This document shows, one piece after another, positions 42,149-50,994 of a DNA stretch of 64,000 nt. The stretch is from Allocatelliglobosispora scoriae. GTDB lineage: Bacteria > Actinomycetota > Actinomycetes > Mycobacteriales > Micromonosporaceae. Below the pieces are notes generated by a model. It was not told the DNA's origin. It worked only from the letters and a program-made list of their open reading frames with translations, and ran no database searches. A program made the position numbers and the translations under genes. The DNA lies in the NCBI RefSeq assembly GCF_014204945.1, contig NZ_JACHMN010000003.1, positions 2,294,001 through 2,358,000 of the forward strand, in the 5' to 3' direction. How positions within the stretch are numbered: the first letter of the stretch is position 1; each line of letters starts with the position of its first letter.

Positions 42149-44598
42149 TGCTGCGTGCAGTGCTGCGAGACATGCGGGCCCACCCGGGCCGGGTGGCGAT
42201 GACGCTGGTCGCGATCGTGCTCGGGGTGGCGTTCGTGGTGGCGACGTGGATCGTCTCCGACTCGGCGGCGGCGACCGTCGGCGAGGGCAACTCCCGGGGC
42301 GACCTCGCCGTGCAGGTGACGGCGAAGGAGCACGGCGAAGGGCTGAAGCCGGCCGAGCTCGACCGGCTCGCCGCGCTGCCGGGGGTGGCCCGGGCGAGCG
42401 GAGTGGTGGTCGGCAGCACCGGCCTGGTCCAGTCCAACGGGAAGCTCGGCGACACCTACTTCCCGGAGCAGGGCGGCACGAGCTGGGACGGCAGCGAGCG
42501 GTTCACGCTCGTCACCGGCCGGGGACCGACGGCTGCGGGAGAGGTGGCGCTGGAGGAGGAGGCGGCGCAGAACGCCAAGCTCGGCACCGGTGACACCGCT
42601 CGGCTGCTGCGGGCCGACGGCAGCTCCGCGACGGCCACGGTGGTCGGGGTCTTCACCTACCGCAGGACCGCCGACGACTACACCCCGGCGGTCGCCTACG
42701 ACCCGGCCACGGCGCTGCGCGAACTCGGCGGCGACTACGCCTGGATCGAACTCTTCGGCGCCGACCCGTCGGCGATCGCCGCCGCCGCCACGAACCCGGC
42801 GCTCGCGGTGCGCACCGGGGCCGAACTCGCGGCGCAGCGGCAGGGGGAGGCCGACAGCGAGGCGAAGGTGGTGCGGATGTTCCTGCTCGCCTTCGCCGGA
42901 GTGGCGGTGCTCGCCGGGATGTTCGTCATCGCCAACACGTTCACGATGCTCGTCGCGCAGCGCACCCGGCAGTTCGCGCTGCTGCGGGCCGTCGGTGCCC
43001 GGCGCCGGCAGGTACGCCGGGCCGTGCTCGCCGAAGCCGCCGTGCTGGGCCTCGTCGGCGCCACGATCGGCGCCGCGACCGGCCTGGGCCTCGCCTGGGT
43101 GGCGATGCGGCTGCTGCGGACGACGGGCGAGACGGTGATCTTCGCCGTCTCCCCGTTCGCGATCATCGTCGGCTACCTCGTCGGGGTGGTGGTGACCGTG
43201 GTCGCCGCGTACGGATCGGCTCGTCGGGGATCCGCCGTCGCCCCGATCGCGGCACTCGGCACCGATGCGGCGCTGCCGCGCCGGTCGCTGGTGGTGCGGA
43301 CGGTCGCCGGCGCGGTGATCCTCGCCGGCGGGGTGGCGGCGGTGGCGGCGACATCGGGCCCGGAGCTCACCGACCCGAAACGGTTCGTCGGGATGAGCGG
43401 GGCGCTCGCGTCGTGGGCCGCGATCCTGCTGCTGGCGCCGCTGCTCGCCTCCGCCGTCCTGGTCCCGCTGTCCCGGCTGATCAGCCGACGGGGTTCGGCC
43501 GTGGCACGGCTCGCCGTACGCAACGCGATCCGGGATCCCCGGCGGACGGCGGCGACGGCATCGGCCCTGATGATCGGGCTGGCGCTGGTGACGGCGTTCG
43601 CCACGGTGGGTGCCTCGCTGACCACCTTCATCAACGGGGCCATCCGCGACGAGGTGCCGTCGAGCACGCTGATCGTGCAGTCGGCGCAGGGGTTCCTGAG
43701 CCTGCCGCCGAGCGTGGTCGGGCAGGTCGCCGCGGTGTCCGGTGTGGAGAGTCACGCCGCACCGGCACAGAGCTACGGCGAGATCGTGGCGCACGGTCGG
43801 CGTACCCCCGTGAATGTCACCGCCGTGGAGCGCGGCGCGCTGGGCCGGACCCTGACCCCCGAGATCGTCGCGGGGACCGCGGACCTCGCGGGCGGCGTGC
43901 TGCTGTCGGAGGACGACGCGAAGGAGCTCGGGATCGGGCTCGGCGACGAGGTCACCGTGGGGGACAAGGACCGCAGACCGGTGACCGCGAAGGTGACCGG
44001 GATCTATGCCCACAGCCAGTTCCTCGGCGGGGTCGTCATCGACAAGGCGGCCTATCCGGCGGCGGAGGGCGACTACATCGCGGCGGCGTTCGTGGCGGGC
44101 GCGGACCGGGCGGTGCTGGACAAGGCGTTCGCGGACCGGCCGGACGTGGTCGTGATCGACCGGGAGGAGCTGCTGCGGCAGTTCACCGAGCCGCTGGACC
44201 TGGCGCTCGGCATCGTCTACGCACTGCTCGGAGCCGCCGTGCTCATCGCGGTCTTCGGCGTCGTCAACACGCTGGCGCTGTCGGTGCTGGAGCGGACCAG
44301 GGAGATCGGCGTCTTCCGCGCGGTCGGCGCGACGAGGCGGTTGGTGCGGCGGTCGGTGCGGCTGGAGAGCATCGTCATCGCCGGGTACGGCGGCCTGCTG
44401 GGCGTGGGTGTCGGCGTGCTGCTCGGGGGAGTGATGCAGCACGTCATCATCGGTACGTCGATCTTCGGCATGACCGTGCCGCTGCCGGTGGTGGCGGGCG
44501 CCCTCGCCGGAATGGTCGTGGTGGGAGTCCTGGCGGCCCTGTGGCCCGCCCGCCGGGCAGCCCGCACCGACGTCCTCTCAGCGATCGCCACGGCGTGA
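42148..44598 (+). CDS. FtsX-like ABC permease (MacB-type, duplicated)
   Basis: An 816-residue protein. An N-terminal helix precedes a large outer domain (residues about 45-245), a first FtsX module of three or four helices (about 250-360), further helices and a second outer domain (about 490-690), and a second FtsX module with GVVNTLALSVLERTREIGVFRAVGATRR. The REIGVxRAxGA and FALLRAVGARRRQVRR motifs mark the two FtsX domains. It works with the ATPase encoded just upstream; the divergent two-component system likely controls both. Confidence 0.9.
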   Translation: MLRAVLRDMRAHPGRVAMTLVAIVLGVAFVVATWIVSDSAAATVGEGNSRGDLAVQVTAKEHGEGLKPAELDRLAALPGVARASGVVVGSTGLVQSNGKLGDTYFPEQGGTSWDGSERFTLVTGRGPTAAGEVALEEEAAQNAKLGTGDTARLLRADGSSATATVVGVFTYRRTADDYTPAVAYDPATALRELGGDYAWIELFGADPSAIAAAATNPALAVRTGAELAAQRQGEADSEAKVVRMFLLAFAGVAVLAGMFVIANTFTMLVAQRTRQFALLRAVGARRRQVRRAVLAEAAVLGLVGATIGAATGLGLAWVAMRLLRTTGETVIFAVSPFAIIVGYLVGVVVTVVAAYGSARRGSAVAPIAALGTDAALPRRSLVVRTVAGAVILAGGVAAVAATSGPELTDPKRFVGMSGALASWAAILLLAPLLASAVLVPLSRLISRRGSAVARLAVRNAIRDPRRTAATASALMIGLALVTAFATVGASLTTFINGAIRDEVPSSTLIVQSAQGFLSLPPSVVGQVAAVSGVESHAAPAQSYGEIVAHGRRTPVNVTAVERGALGRTLTPEIVAGTADLAGGVLLSEDDAKELGIGLGDEVTVGDKDRRPVTAKVTGIYAHSQFLGGVVIDKAAYPAAEGDYIAAAFVAGADRAVLDKAFADRPDVVVIDREELLRQFTEPLDLALGIVYALLGAAVLIAVFGVVNTLALSVLERTREIGVFRAVGATRRLVRRSVRLESIVIAGYGGLLGVGVGVLLGGVMQHVIIGTSIFGMTVPLPVVAGALAGMVVVGVLAALWPARRAARTDVLSAIATA

Positions 44599-44605
44599 CG
44601 CGGTA

Positions 44606-44698
44606 ACCCCCTAAATTCGCGTTGATCAAGGGAAGACTCGCCGCATTTCGGACACCCGGGATGGTGAGTCTTCCCTTGATCAACGCGAATTTATGGGG
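44606..44698. repeat. Family D inverted repeat, copy 1
   Basis: Perfect 27-bp arms, 44613-44639 and 44666-44692 (AAATTCGCGTTGATCAAGGG continuing AAGACTC, and its inverse), around a 26-base loop. The outer flanks CCCCCTA/TATGGGG also pair imperfectly. It lies just after the FtsX-permease gene and could end transcription from the left. An 80-bp near-copy follows 1.8 kb downstream. Confidence 0.85.
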
Positions 44699-44772
44699 GT
44701 GGCGTGCAATGAGTTCGGGATTGGGGGGCGTCGTGAGGGGTGACGGGGATTGAACGGGTGGGAGGGGGCTGG

Positions 44773-45282
44773 GTGGAACGGGGCGACTTCGACGAGTTCG
44801 TGGTGCAGCGCTCGCAGCGGCTGCTGCGGACGGCCTACCTGCTGACCAGGGACTGGGCCGCGGCCGAGGACCTGCTGCAGGCGGCGCTGGTGAAGCTCTG
44901 GTTCGCCTGGAAACGGGTGGACCGCGATCCGGAGGCATACGCCCGGCGGATCATCGTGACGAGCTACATCTCGCTGCGGCGCAGGCTGTGGACGAGGGAG
45001 ATCGTTCGGGGCGAGCTGCCCGAGCGGGCGGTGCCCGACGAGATGCACCGCCACGCCGAGCGGGACGCGCTGTGGCAGGCTCTGCGCCGCCTCGGCCCAC
45101 GGCAGCGGGCGATCATCGTGCTCCGCTACTACGAGGACCTCTCCGACGCCCGGATCGCCGAGATGCTGGGCGTCGCCGTCACCACCGTCCGCAGCCAGGC
45201 CAGCCGAGCGCTCGCCGTGCTGCGGAAGGAGTCCGAACTGGATAACGCGCGAGAGCGCACGCTGAGCGGGGGCAGGAAATGA
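44773..45282 (+). CDS. ECF sigma factor, SigE family
   Basis: A 169-residue sigma factor with the SigE-family opening (VERGDFDEFVVQRSQRLLRTAYLLTRDWAAAEDLLQ), region 2 (KLWFAWKRV..PEAYARRI) and region 4 (LGPRQRAIIVLRYYEDLSDARIAEMLGVAVTTVRSQASRAL). The GTG at 44773 is chosen because a strong GGGAGGGGG site precedes it and it matches the family N-terminus; an in-frame GTG 33 bases upstream lacks a site. Its stop overlaps the next gene (ATGA). Confidence 0.9.
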   Translation: MERGDFDEFVVQRSQRLLRTAYLLTRDWAAAEDLLQAALVKLWFAWKRVDRDPEAYARRIIVTSYISLRRRLWTREIVRGELPERAVPDEMHRHAERDALWQALRRLGPRQRAIIVLRYYEDLSDARIAEMLGVAVTTVRSQASRALAVLRKESELDNARERTLSGGRK

Positions 45283-46376
45283 GCTATCCGACCATGGAGG
45301 ACGATCTGCGGGAACTCCTCGCAGCGCAGGGCGGCACCGGACCGGCCGACACGGGGCGGCTCGGCACGGTGCGGCGGCGCGTCGCGCGACGCAGACGTGC
45401 CCGTTTCGCCACGGCGGGGCTGGCGGTGCTGGTGGTCGCGGTGGGCGTACCCCTCGGAGTGGTGTTGGCGGCGCGACCGGAGCGAGCCGCACCGGCGGCC
45501 GTCGCCGCGCCGACCGCGGCGGAGTTGCCGACCTATTCGACAGGTTTCCGCAAGCTGACCGAGCGGCGGGTGGACATCGCCACCACGACCTCGTTCGAGC
45601 TGACCTTCACCCCGCGGAGCTGGGCGTTCTCCCTCGCCGCCAACTGCCGGTCCACGGCGGTGGCGAGCCTGTCGGTCCGGGTGAAGGGCGCTGCGGCCGG
45701 GTCGACCGGTCCGGTCGGCCTCGGCTGCGGCCCCGGGACGGGCAACACGCTGGACCTGTCGCCACAGCGGACCGTCACGCCCGACGACCGGCGCGACGGC
45801 TGGCGCCACCACGGTGTCGCCCGGATCGACCGGCCGGTGACACTGATCGCCACCATCGGTCTCGGATCCGGCGAGACCACGGCACCACCGGGGCGCCTGC
45901 ACGGCGGCGCGGTGCTCGCGGTCTACGAGGAGGTTCCGTTCGAGCAGTATCCGCTGCCCGCGCGCCCGGCCGTGCTGCCCGACCTCGACACGCTGACGCG
46001 TGGCCCGGACGGCATGGTCCACCCCGACAGGACGGTGGATCCCGGGCCGCCGTCGCAGCCGATCGGCACGCTCGACTCGCGGACGCTCAGCGGCCCGAAC
46101 GGGACCTTCGCGCTCCAGGTGCCGCTGCCGTCGCGGCTGCGGTGCGTCGCCGACAGCGTCGCGCCGGGGGAGCTGCGGTTCGCGGTCGCGGGCCGACCGG
46201 GTCTCACCTCGACGTTCTGGGAGTGGCGGGGGACCTCCCTCGACGCCGTCGGCTCGGACGACCCAGCCGTGTTCGGACTGCACGCAGGCGACCCGGTGAC
46301 CATCACGGTGACAGCCCTCCACTTCACCGACCCCGCGTGGCGCCTCCGTTGCTTCACCGTCGACGGTAACGGCTGA
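45279..46376 (+). CDS. Single-pass membrane protein, probable regulator/anti-sigma partner of the SigE-family factor
   Basis: A 365-residue protein. A cytoplasmic N-terminus of about 45 residues (MEDDLRELLAAQGG..., then a basic RRRVARRRRAR stretch) precedes one helix (FATAGLAVLVVAVGVPLGVVLAA) and an outer beta-rich domain of about 290 residues with four Cys. The topology, size of the inner part and ATGA coupling to a SigE-family sigma fit the anti-sigma-like partners common in this family, but no zinc-binding HxxxCxxC motif is present. The inner part starts with the LRELLAAQ helix seen in such partners. Confidence 0.65.
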   Translation: MSYPTMEDDLRELLAAQGGTGPADTGRLGTVRRRVARRRRARFATAGLAVLVVAVGVPLGVVLAARPERAAPAAVAAPTAAELPTYSTGFRKLTERRVDIATTTSFELTFTPRSWAFSLAANCRSTAVASLSVRVKGAAAGSTGPVGLGCGPGTGNTLDLSPQRTVTPDDRRDGWRHHGVARIDRPVTLIATIGLGSGETTAPPGRLHGGAVLAVYEEVPFEQYPLPARPAVLPDLDTLTRGPDGMVHPDRTVDPGPPSQPIGTLDSRTLSGPNGTFALQVPLPSRLRCVADSVAPGELRFAVAGRPGLTSTFWEWRGTSLDAVGSDDPAVFGLHAGDPVTITVTALHFTDPAWRLRCFTVDGNG

Positions 46377-46377
46377 C

Positions 46378-46456
46378 AATTTCGCGTTGATCAAGGGAAG
46401 ACTCGCCGCATGTCGGACACCCCGGATGGTGAGTCTTCCCTTGATCAACGCGAATT
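46378..46456. repeat. Family D inverted repeat, copy 2
   Basis: Perfect 24-bp arms, 46381-46404 and 46431-46454. Loop and arms are almost identical to copy 1. It begins 2 bases after the stop of the anti-sigma-like gene, so the two copies bracket the sigma module. Confidence 0.85.
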
Positions 46457-46527
46457 TTGCGGGCCGGTCACCGGGCGGGCGGCTGTCGTAGGATGCGTTG
46501 GCGGTCGGGGCAACGGGGAGATGCGGG

Positions 46528-47175
46528 GTGAGTGTGGACGAGCGGCTTCTGCGGGCTCGGGAGCATTACGAGCTGGCCGTTTTCGGCGGGGACCGCGGCA
46601 TGCTCGCTCGGGCCGACCATGAGTTGGACGGGGTTGAGGCCGACCTCGCGCTGGCCCGGGGGCGCATCCTGCACGCCCGTTTCCTGGAGCACCGCGACCT
46701 GGAGGACCCGCGCGAGCTGGCACTCTTCGAGCGCGCCGCGCACCTCTACCACCACCTCGACGACGTGCGCGGCGAGGCCGAGGCCCACTTCTGGATCGGC
46801 TGCGTGCACCAGGTCGTCCGGCAGGACGACGAGGCCGCGGTCCCGGCGCTGCGCCGCTCGCGCGAGCTCGCCGCACAGGCGGGCGACAAGCTCACCCTGT
46901 CGTACGCGTTGCGCCACCTCGGCTACGCCGAACACCGGGCCGGCCGGCTGCCCGAGGCGAGGGCGCTCCTGGAGGAGTCGACCGAGCTGCGCCGGGAGCT
47001 CGGGTTCAGCGCGGGTGTCGCGGCGAACCTGGTCGGCCTCGCCTACGTCGCGACCGCACAGGACCGCCGCGACGACGCGTCGGCGCTGCTGGACGAGGCC
47101 GAGGCGCTCGCCGCATCCAGTGGGGCGCACGGCATCCAGCCGATGATCACCGAGGCTCGCTCGACCCGCTCTTAG
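46528..47175 (+). CDS. TPR-type protein of unknown function
   Basis: A 215-residue cytoplasmic, all-helical protein with three to four TPR-like pairs (ELALFERAAHLYHHLDDVRG, TLSYALRHLGYAEHRAGRLPEA, AGVAANLVGLAYVATAQDRRDDA). GTG 46528 with GGGGAG upstream. The TAG stop (47173-47175) is the first three bases of a family A repeat, so the original C-terminus may have been altered. Confidence 0.75.
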   Translation: MSVDERLLRAREHYELAVFGGDRGMLARADHELDGVEADLALARGRILHARFLEHRDLEDPRELALFERAAHLYHHLDDVRGEAEAHFWIGCVHQVVRQDDEAAVPALRRSRELAAQAGDKLTLSYALRHLGYAEHRAGRLPEARALLEESTELRRELGFSAGVAANLVGLAYVATAQDRRDDASALLDEAEALAASSGAHGIQPMITEARSTRS

Positions 47176-47200
47176 GAGCAACTCTTCAAGAGTCGGTCCT
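47173..47200. repeat. Family A palindromic repeat, copy 9, supplying a stop codon
   Basis: TAGGAG, then CAACTCTTCAAGAGTCG (the palindrome decays at its right end). The leading TAG is the stop of the TPR gene. Confidence 0.75.
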
Positions 47201-47219
47201 CAGGGCGGGCGCGCCGCGG

Positions 47220-47281
47220 CACGGTTTGCAGCAAAGCGTGGCGATCTCGCGAGCCGAGGCCACGCTTTGCCGCAAACCGTG
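47220..47281. repeat. Family B palindromic repeat, copy 7
   Basis: CACGGTTTGCAGCAAAGCGT and its inverse CACGCTTTGCCGCAAACCGTG; the most regular copy, with perfect outer 10-bp arms. Confidence 0.85.
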
Positions 47282-47335
47282 ACCGCCGTGGCGGCCGACC
47301 TTGGCCCGCAACACAAATGTGATGTGCCGGAAGTC

Positions 47336-47364
47336 TTGACGACACCTATGTGAGCGTTAACACT
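47336..47364 (+). promoter_or_regulatory. Promoter and LacI-type operator of the arabinose repressor
   Basis: TTGACG (47336-47341) and AACACT (47359-47364) with a 17-base spacer. The operator ATGTGAGCGTTAACAC (47348-47363) fills the spacer and -10 and differs at two positions from the complement of the second site at 48501. This implies autoregulation by LacI-type occlusion. Confidence 0.7.
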
Positions 47365-47402
47365 GTAGCCCGCAACCCTGAGGCGGAAGGCAGGTCGACG
47401 CG

Positions 47403-48458
47403 GTGCCCCGACGAGAGAACGACCCCGGCACGGAGGCGGCCCGTCCGGCGCGCGCCTCGGTGATGATGGACGTCGCCCGTCTCGCCGGTGTCTCGCACCA
47501 GACCGTCTCCCGGGTCCTCAACGAGCACGGCAACGTCCGCGAGGAGACCCGCGACCGGGTGCTGGCGGCGATGCGCGAGCTCAACTACCAGCCCAACTCC
47601 GCGGCTCGCACGCTCGTCACCCGGCGCTCCAACACCCTCGGCATCGTCACGGTCGACAGCACGCTCTTCGGCCCCGCCTCCATGATGTACGGGATCGAGC
47701 AGGCCGCCCGAGCCGCGGGCTACTTCGTCAGCATCGCCAGTGTCAGCTCCGTCAACCGGGCCTCGGTCGCCGAAGCCGTCAAGCGGCTGCGGGAGCAGGC
47801 GGTCGACGGCATCATCGCGATCATCCGGCAGGATGACGGTGTGACGGCGTTCGCGGCGGTCTCCGAGGGGATCGTGGCGGTCGCGGTCGGCGCGGGCGAG
47901 GGCGGTGGCGTACCCATGGTGGGTGTCGACAACGTCGCGGGCGCCCGGCTCGCCACCGAGCACCTGCTGAGCCTCGGCCACCGCACCGTCTGGCACCTCG
48001 CCGGACCGGTCGGCCAGCCCGAGGCCTGGGACCGGCGGGCGGGGTGGCGTTCGGCGCTGACCGTCGCCGGTGCCCCGGTGCCGGAGGTCCTCGTCGGCGA
48101 CTGGAGCGCGCGGTCGGGCTACCACCTCGGCCAGCGCCTCGCGGCCGACCCCGAGGTGACCGCGGTCTTCTGCGGCAACGACCAGATGGCATTGGGTCTG
48201 CTCCGGGCATTCTCCGAGGCCGGCCGCCGGGTGCCCGACGAGGTGGGTGTGGTCGGTTTCGACGACATCCCCGAGGCGCCCTTCATGATTCCCCCGCTGA
48301 CCACGGTGAAGCAGGACTTCGCCGAGGTCGGCCGACGCAGCATGCAGCTCTTCGTGGAACTCGCCGCGGGGGAGCACCCCCACGGTCCCGACCGGATCCT
48401 GCTCACCCCCGAGCTGATCGTCCGCACCAGCAGCACAGCCACCGCCGACAACCGGTAG
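47403..48458 (+). CDS. LacI-family repressor of the L-arabinose operon
   Basis: A 351-residue regulator: HTH MMDVARLAGVSHQTVSRVLN, hinge helix region NYQPNSAARTL, and a periplasmic-binding-protein-type effector domain (TLGIVTVDSTLFGPASMMYGIEQAARAAGY...GVVGFDDIPEAPFMIPPLTTVKQD). GTG start. It heads the araBD-transport-araA gene set and its own promoter carries an operator matching the one at araB, so it likely represses both and is released by arabinose or a derivative. Confidence 0.88.
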   Translation: MPRRENDPGTEAARPARASVMMDVARLAGVSHQTVSRVLNEHGNVREETRDRVLAAMRELNYQPNSAARTLVTRRSNTLGIVTVDSTLFGPASMMYGIEQAARAAGYFVSIASVSSVNRASVAEAVKRLREQAVDGIIAIIRQDDGVTAFAAVSEGIVAVAVGAGEGGGVPMVGVDNVAGARLATEHLLSLGHRTVWHLAGPVGQPEAWDRRAGWRSALTVAGAPVPEVLVGDWSARSGYHLGQRLAADPEVTAVFCGNDQMALGLLRAFSEAGRRVPDEVGVVGFDDIPEAPFMIPPLTTVKQDFAEVGRRSMQLFVELAAGEHPHGPDRILLTPELIVRTSSTATADNR

Positions 48459-48496
48459 CACCGCGTACCCCAGCGGTCCGAATGGAGACGTCACTC

Positions 48497-50257
48497 ATGA
48501 ATGTTAACGCTAACATAGATCAACTTTATGTCGTTGGCGTCGACTTCGGCACCCTGTCCGGGCGCGCCCTCGTCGTGCGCGTCAGCGACGGCGCGGAGGT
48601 GGGCACGGCGGTCCACGCGTACGGCCACGGGGTGATGGAGAGTGTTCTGCCCGCCAGCGGCGCTGCGCTGCCGCCCGACTGGGCGCTGCAGGACCCCGAC
48701 GACTACCGCGAGGTGCTGCGCCGCGCCGTGCCCGCCGCGGTCGCCGCGAGCGGGGTGGACCCGGCGCGGGTCGTCGGCATCGCGATCGACTTCACCGCGT
48801 GCACCGTCCTGCCGACCCGCGCCGACGGCACCCCGCTCTGCGAGCTGCCGGAGCTGCGCGACCGGCCGCACGCCTACGTCAAGCTCTGGAAGCACCACGC
48901 CGCCCAGTCCCACGCCGACCGGATCAACGCGCTGGCCCACGAGCGCGGCGAGCCGTGGATCGGCCGTTACGGCGGCAAGATCTCCTCCGAATGGGAGTAC
49001 GCCAAAGCGCTGCAGCTCCTGGAGGAGGACCCCGAGGTCTACGCCCTCGCCGACCGCTGGATCGAGGCGGCCGACTGGATCGTCTGGGAGCTCTGCGGCA
49101 CCGAGACCCGCAACGCGTGCACCGCCGGTTACAAGGGCATCTTCCAGGACGGCGAGCACCCGTCGGCGGAGTACCTCGCGGCGCTCAACCCCGGCTTCCC
49201 GAGCATCGTCGCCAAGCTGGACCACCCGCTCTCGGCGCTGGGGCAGCGGGCCGGCGGCCTCACCGCGCGAGCCGCCGCCTGGACCGGGCTCCCCGAGGGG
49301 ATCGCGGTCGCCGTGGCCAATGTGGACGCTCACGTGACCGCGGCGGCGGCACAGGCCCTCGACCCCGGCAAACTCGTCGCGATCATGGGTACGTCGACCT
49401 GCCACGTCCTCAACGGCGACCGGCTCGCCGAGGTGCCCGGGATGTGCGGCGTCGTCGACGGCGGGATCTCGCCCGGCGCCTGGGGTTACGAGGCCGGGCA
49501 GAGCGGCGTCGGTGACATCTTCGGCTGGTACGTCGACCACGCGGCCCCGGCCGGGTTCGCCTCGCACGAACTGCTCACCGAACTCGCAGCCGCGCAGCCC
49601 GTCGGCGCGCACGGGCTGATCGCCCTGGACTGGTGGAGCGGCAACCGGTCGCTGCTCGTCAACCACGAGCTGACCGGGCTCATCGTCGGACTGACGCTCG
49701 CGACCCGGCCGCCGGACGTCTACCGCGCGCTGCTGGAGTCGACGGCGTACGGCACCCGCATGATCATCGAAGCCTTCGAGGCGGCCGGGGTGCCGGTGAC
49801 CGAGGTGATCGTCGCGGGCGGGCTGCTCACCAACGACCTGCTGATGCAGATCTACGCCGACGTCACCGGCCGGCCGCTGCGGCTGATCGGCTCGGCGCAG
49901 GGCCCGGCGCTCGGCTCGGCGATCCACGCCGCCGTCGCCGCCGGGTGCTACCCGGAGATCGGCAGCGCGTCGGCGGCGATGGGCAGCCTGCGCGAGGAGG
50001 GCTACCAGCCGGACCCCGACCGGGCCCGGGCATACGACGCCCTCTACGCCGAATACCGCACCCTGCACGACCACCTGGGCCGGGGCGGCAACGACGTGAT
50101 GCTGCGCCTGCGCGCGATCCGCAACGCCGCCCTGGAGAACAGCGCCCGCCCGGAGGGCAGCCCCGCTCCGGAGGGCAGCGACCACCGGGAGAGCGCCACC
50201 GTTCCGGCGGGCGGCGCCGCCGCGGGTGGCGACGAGGCTGTGGCGGTGGCCGCGTGA
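48497..50257 (+). CDS. araB: Ribulokinase (L-ribulokinase)
   Basis: A 586-residue FGGY-family kinase that phosphorylates L-ribulose to L-ribulose 5-phosphate. Visible: GVDFGTLSGRALVV (phosphate 1), CTAGYKGIFQDGEHP, a GTSTCHVLN phosphate-2 segment and EAGQSGVGDIFGWYV, all AraB-specific. The ATG 48497 has GGAG 9 bases upstream. The first codons coincide with a LacI operator. The last 40 residues (PEGSPAPEGSD..., Gly/Ala) are a low-complexity tail absent from most AraB. araD overlaps the stop (GTGA). Confidence 0.95.
   Translation: MNVNANIDQLYVVGVDFGTLSGRALVVRVSDGAEVGTAVHAYGHGVMESVLPASGAALPPDWALQDPDDYREVLRRAVPAAVAASGVDPARVVGIAIDFTACTVLPTRADGTPLCELPELRDRPHAYVKLWKHHAAQSHADRINALAHERGEPWIGRYGGKISSEWEYAKALQLLEEDPEVYALADRWIEAADWIVWELCGTETRNACTAGYKGIFQDGEHPSAEYLAALNPGFPSIVAKLDHPLSALGQRAGGLTARAAAWTGLPEGIAVAVANVDAHVTAAAAQALDPGKLVAIMGTSTCHVLNGDRLAEVPGMCGVVDGGISPGAWGYEAGQSGVGDIFGWYVDHAAPAGFASHELLTELAAAQPVGAHGLIALDWWSGNRSLLVNHELTGLIVGLTLATRPPDVYRALLESTAYGTRMIIEAFEAAGVPVTEVIVAGGLLTNDLLMQIYADVTGRPLRLIGSAQGPALGSAIHAAVAAGCYPEIGSASAAMGSLREEGYQPDPDRARAYDALYAEYRTLHDHLGRGGNDVMLRLRAIRNAALENSARPEGSPAPEGSDHRESATVPAGGAAAGGDEAVAVAA
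48501..48516. promoter_or_regulatory. LacI-type operator overlapping the araB start
   Basis: ATGTTAACGCTAACAT, a near-perfect 16-bp palindrome with only the central pair asymmetric. It occupies codons 2-7 of araB, so a bound repressor would block RNA polymerase as a roadblock or cover the initiation region. Confidence 0.8.
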
Positions 50258-50928
50258 CCGCCGTGGCCCGCCTCCGGGAGACCGTCGCCGACCTGCACGC
50301 CGAGCTCGTCCGCTATGGACTCGTCGTCTGGACGGCCGGCAACGTCTCCGCTCGCGTGCCCGGCACCGAGCTGATGGTGATCAAGCCGTCCGGGGTCTCC
50401 TACGACGACCTCCGCGCCGACGCGATGATCGTCTGCGACCTGGACGGCGTGGTCGTCGAGGGCGACCTCGCCCCGTCGAGCGACACCGCCGCCCACGCCT
50501 ACGTCTATCGCCACCGGCCCGACGTCGGCGGGGTCGTGCACACCCACAGCACCTACGCCACCGCCTGGGCGGCCCGCGGCGAGCCGATCCCGTGCGTCCT
50601 CACCGCGCAGGCCGACGAGTTCGGCGGTGAGATCCCGGTCGGGCCGTTCGCGCTGATCGGCGGCGACGACATCGGCCGGGGGATCGTCGCGACCCTGGCC
50701 GGGCACCGGTCCCCGGCGGTGCTCATGCGCAACCACGGCGTCTTCACGATCGGCTCCGACGCCCGCGCCGCCGTGAAGGCCGCGGTCATGTGCGAGGACG
50801 TGGCCCGCACGGTCCACCTGGCCCGGCTGCTCGGCGAGCCGGTGCCGATGACCGACGAGCACGTCGGCGCGCTGCACGACCGCTATCAGAACGTCTACGG
50901 CCAGCCCGGGACCCCCGGGCAGCCGTAG
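50254..50928 (+). CDS. araD: L-ribulose-5-phosphate 4-epimerase
   Basis: A 224-residue class II aldolase-fold epimerase producing D-xylulose 5-phosphate. Metal ligands: His pair in VVHTHSTYATAWAA and His in LMRNHGVFTIG. The phosphate-binding GNVSARVPG and KPSGVSYDDL segments are present, as is the acidic PSSDTAAHAYVYRHRPDV. GTG start overlapping araB. Together with araB and araA it completes the arabinose route. Confidence 0.94.
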   Translation: MTAVARLRETVADLHAELVRYGLVVWTAGNVSARVPGTELMVIKPSGVSYDDLRADAMIVCDLDGVVVEGDLAPSSDTAAHAYVYRHRPDVGGVVHTHSTYATAWAARGEPIPCVLTAQADEFGGEIPVGPFALIGGDDIGRGIVATLAGHRSPAVLMRNHGVFTIGSDARAAVKAAVMCEDVARTVHLARLLGEPVPMTDEHVGALHDRYQNVYGQPGTPGQP

Positions 50929-50994
50929 CGCACATCGCACCACCCGCTCCAGCAAGCACGTGCAGTGAGACGACTCGATGACAGGAGTGCCACA

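Noticed and set aside
41440-44442. A 1000-codon open frame antisense to the MacB-like ABC genes
   Set aside because: Composition is low-complexity and the forward genes carry all catalytic motifs. No start signals or family pattern.
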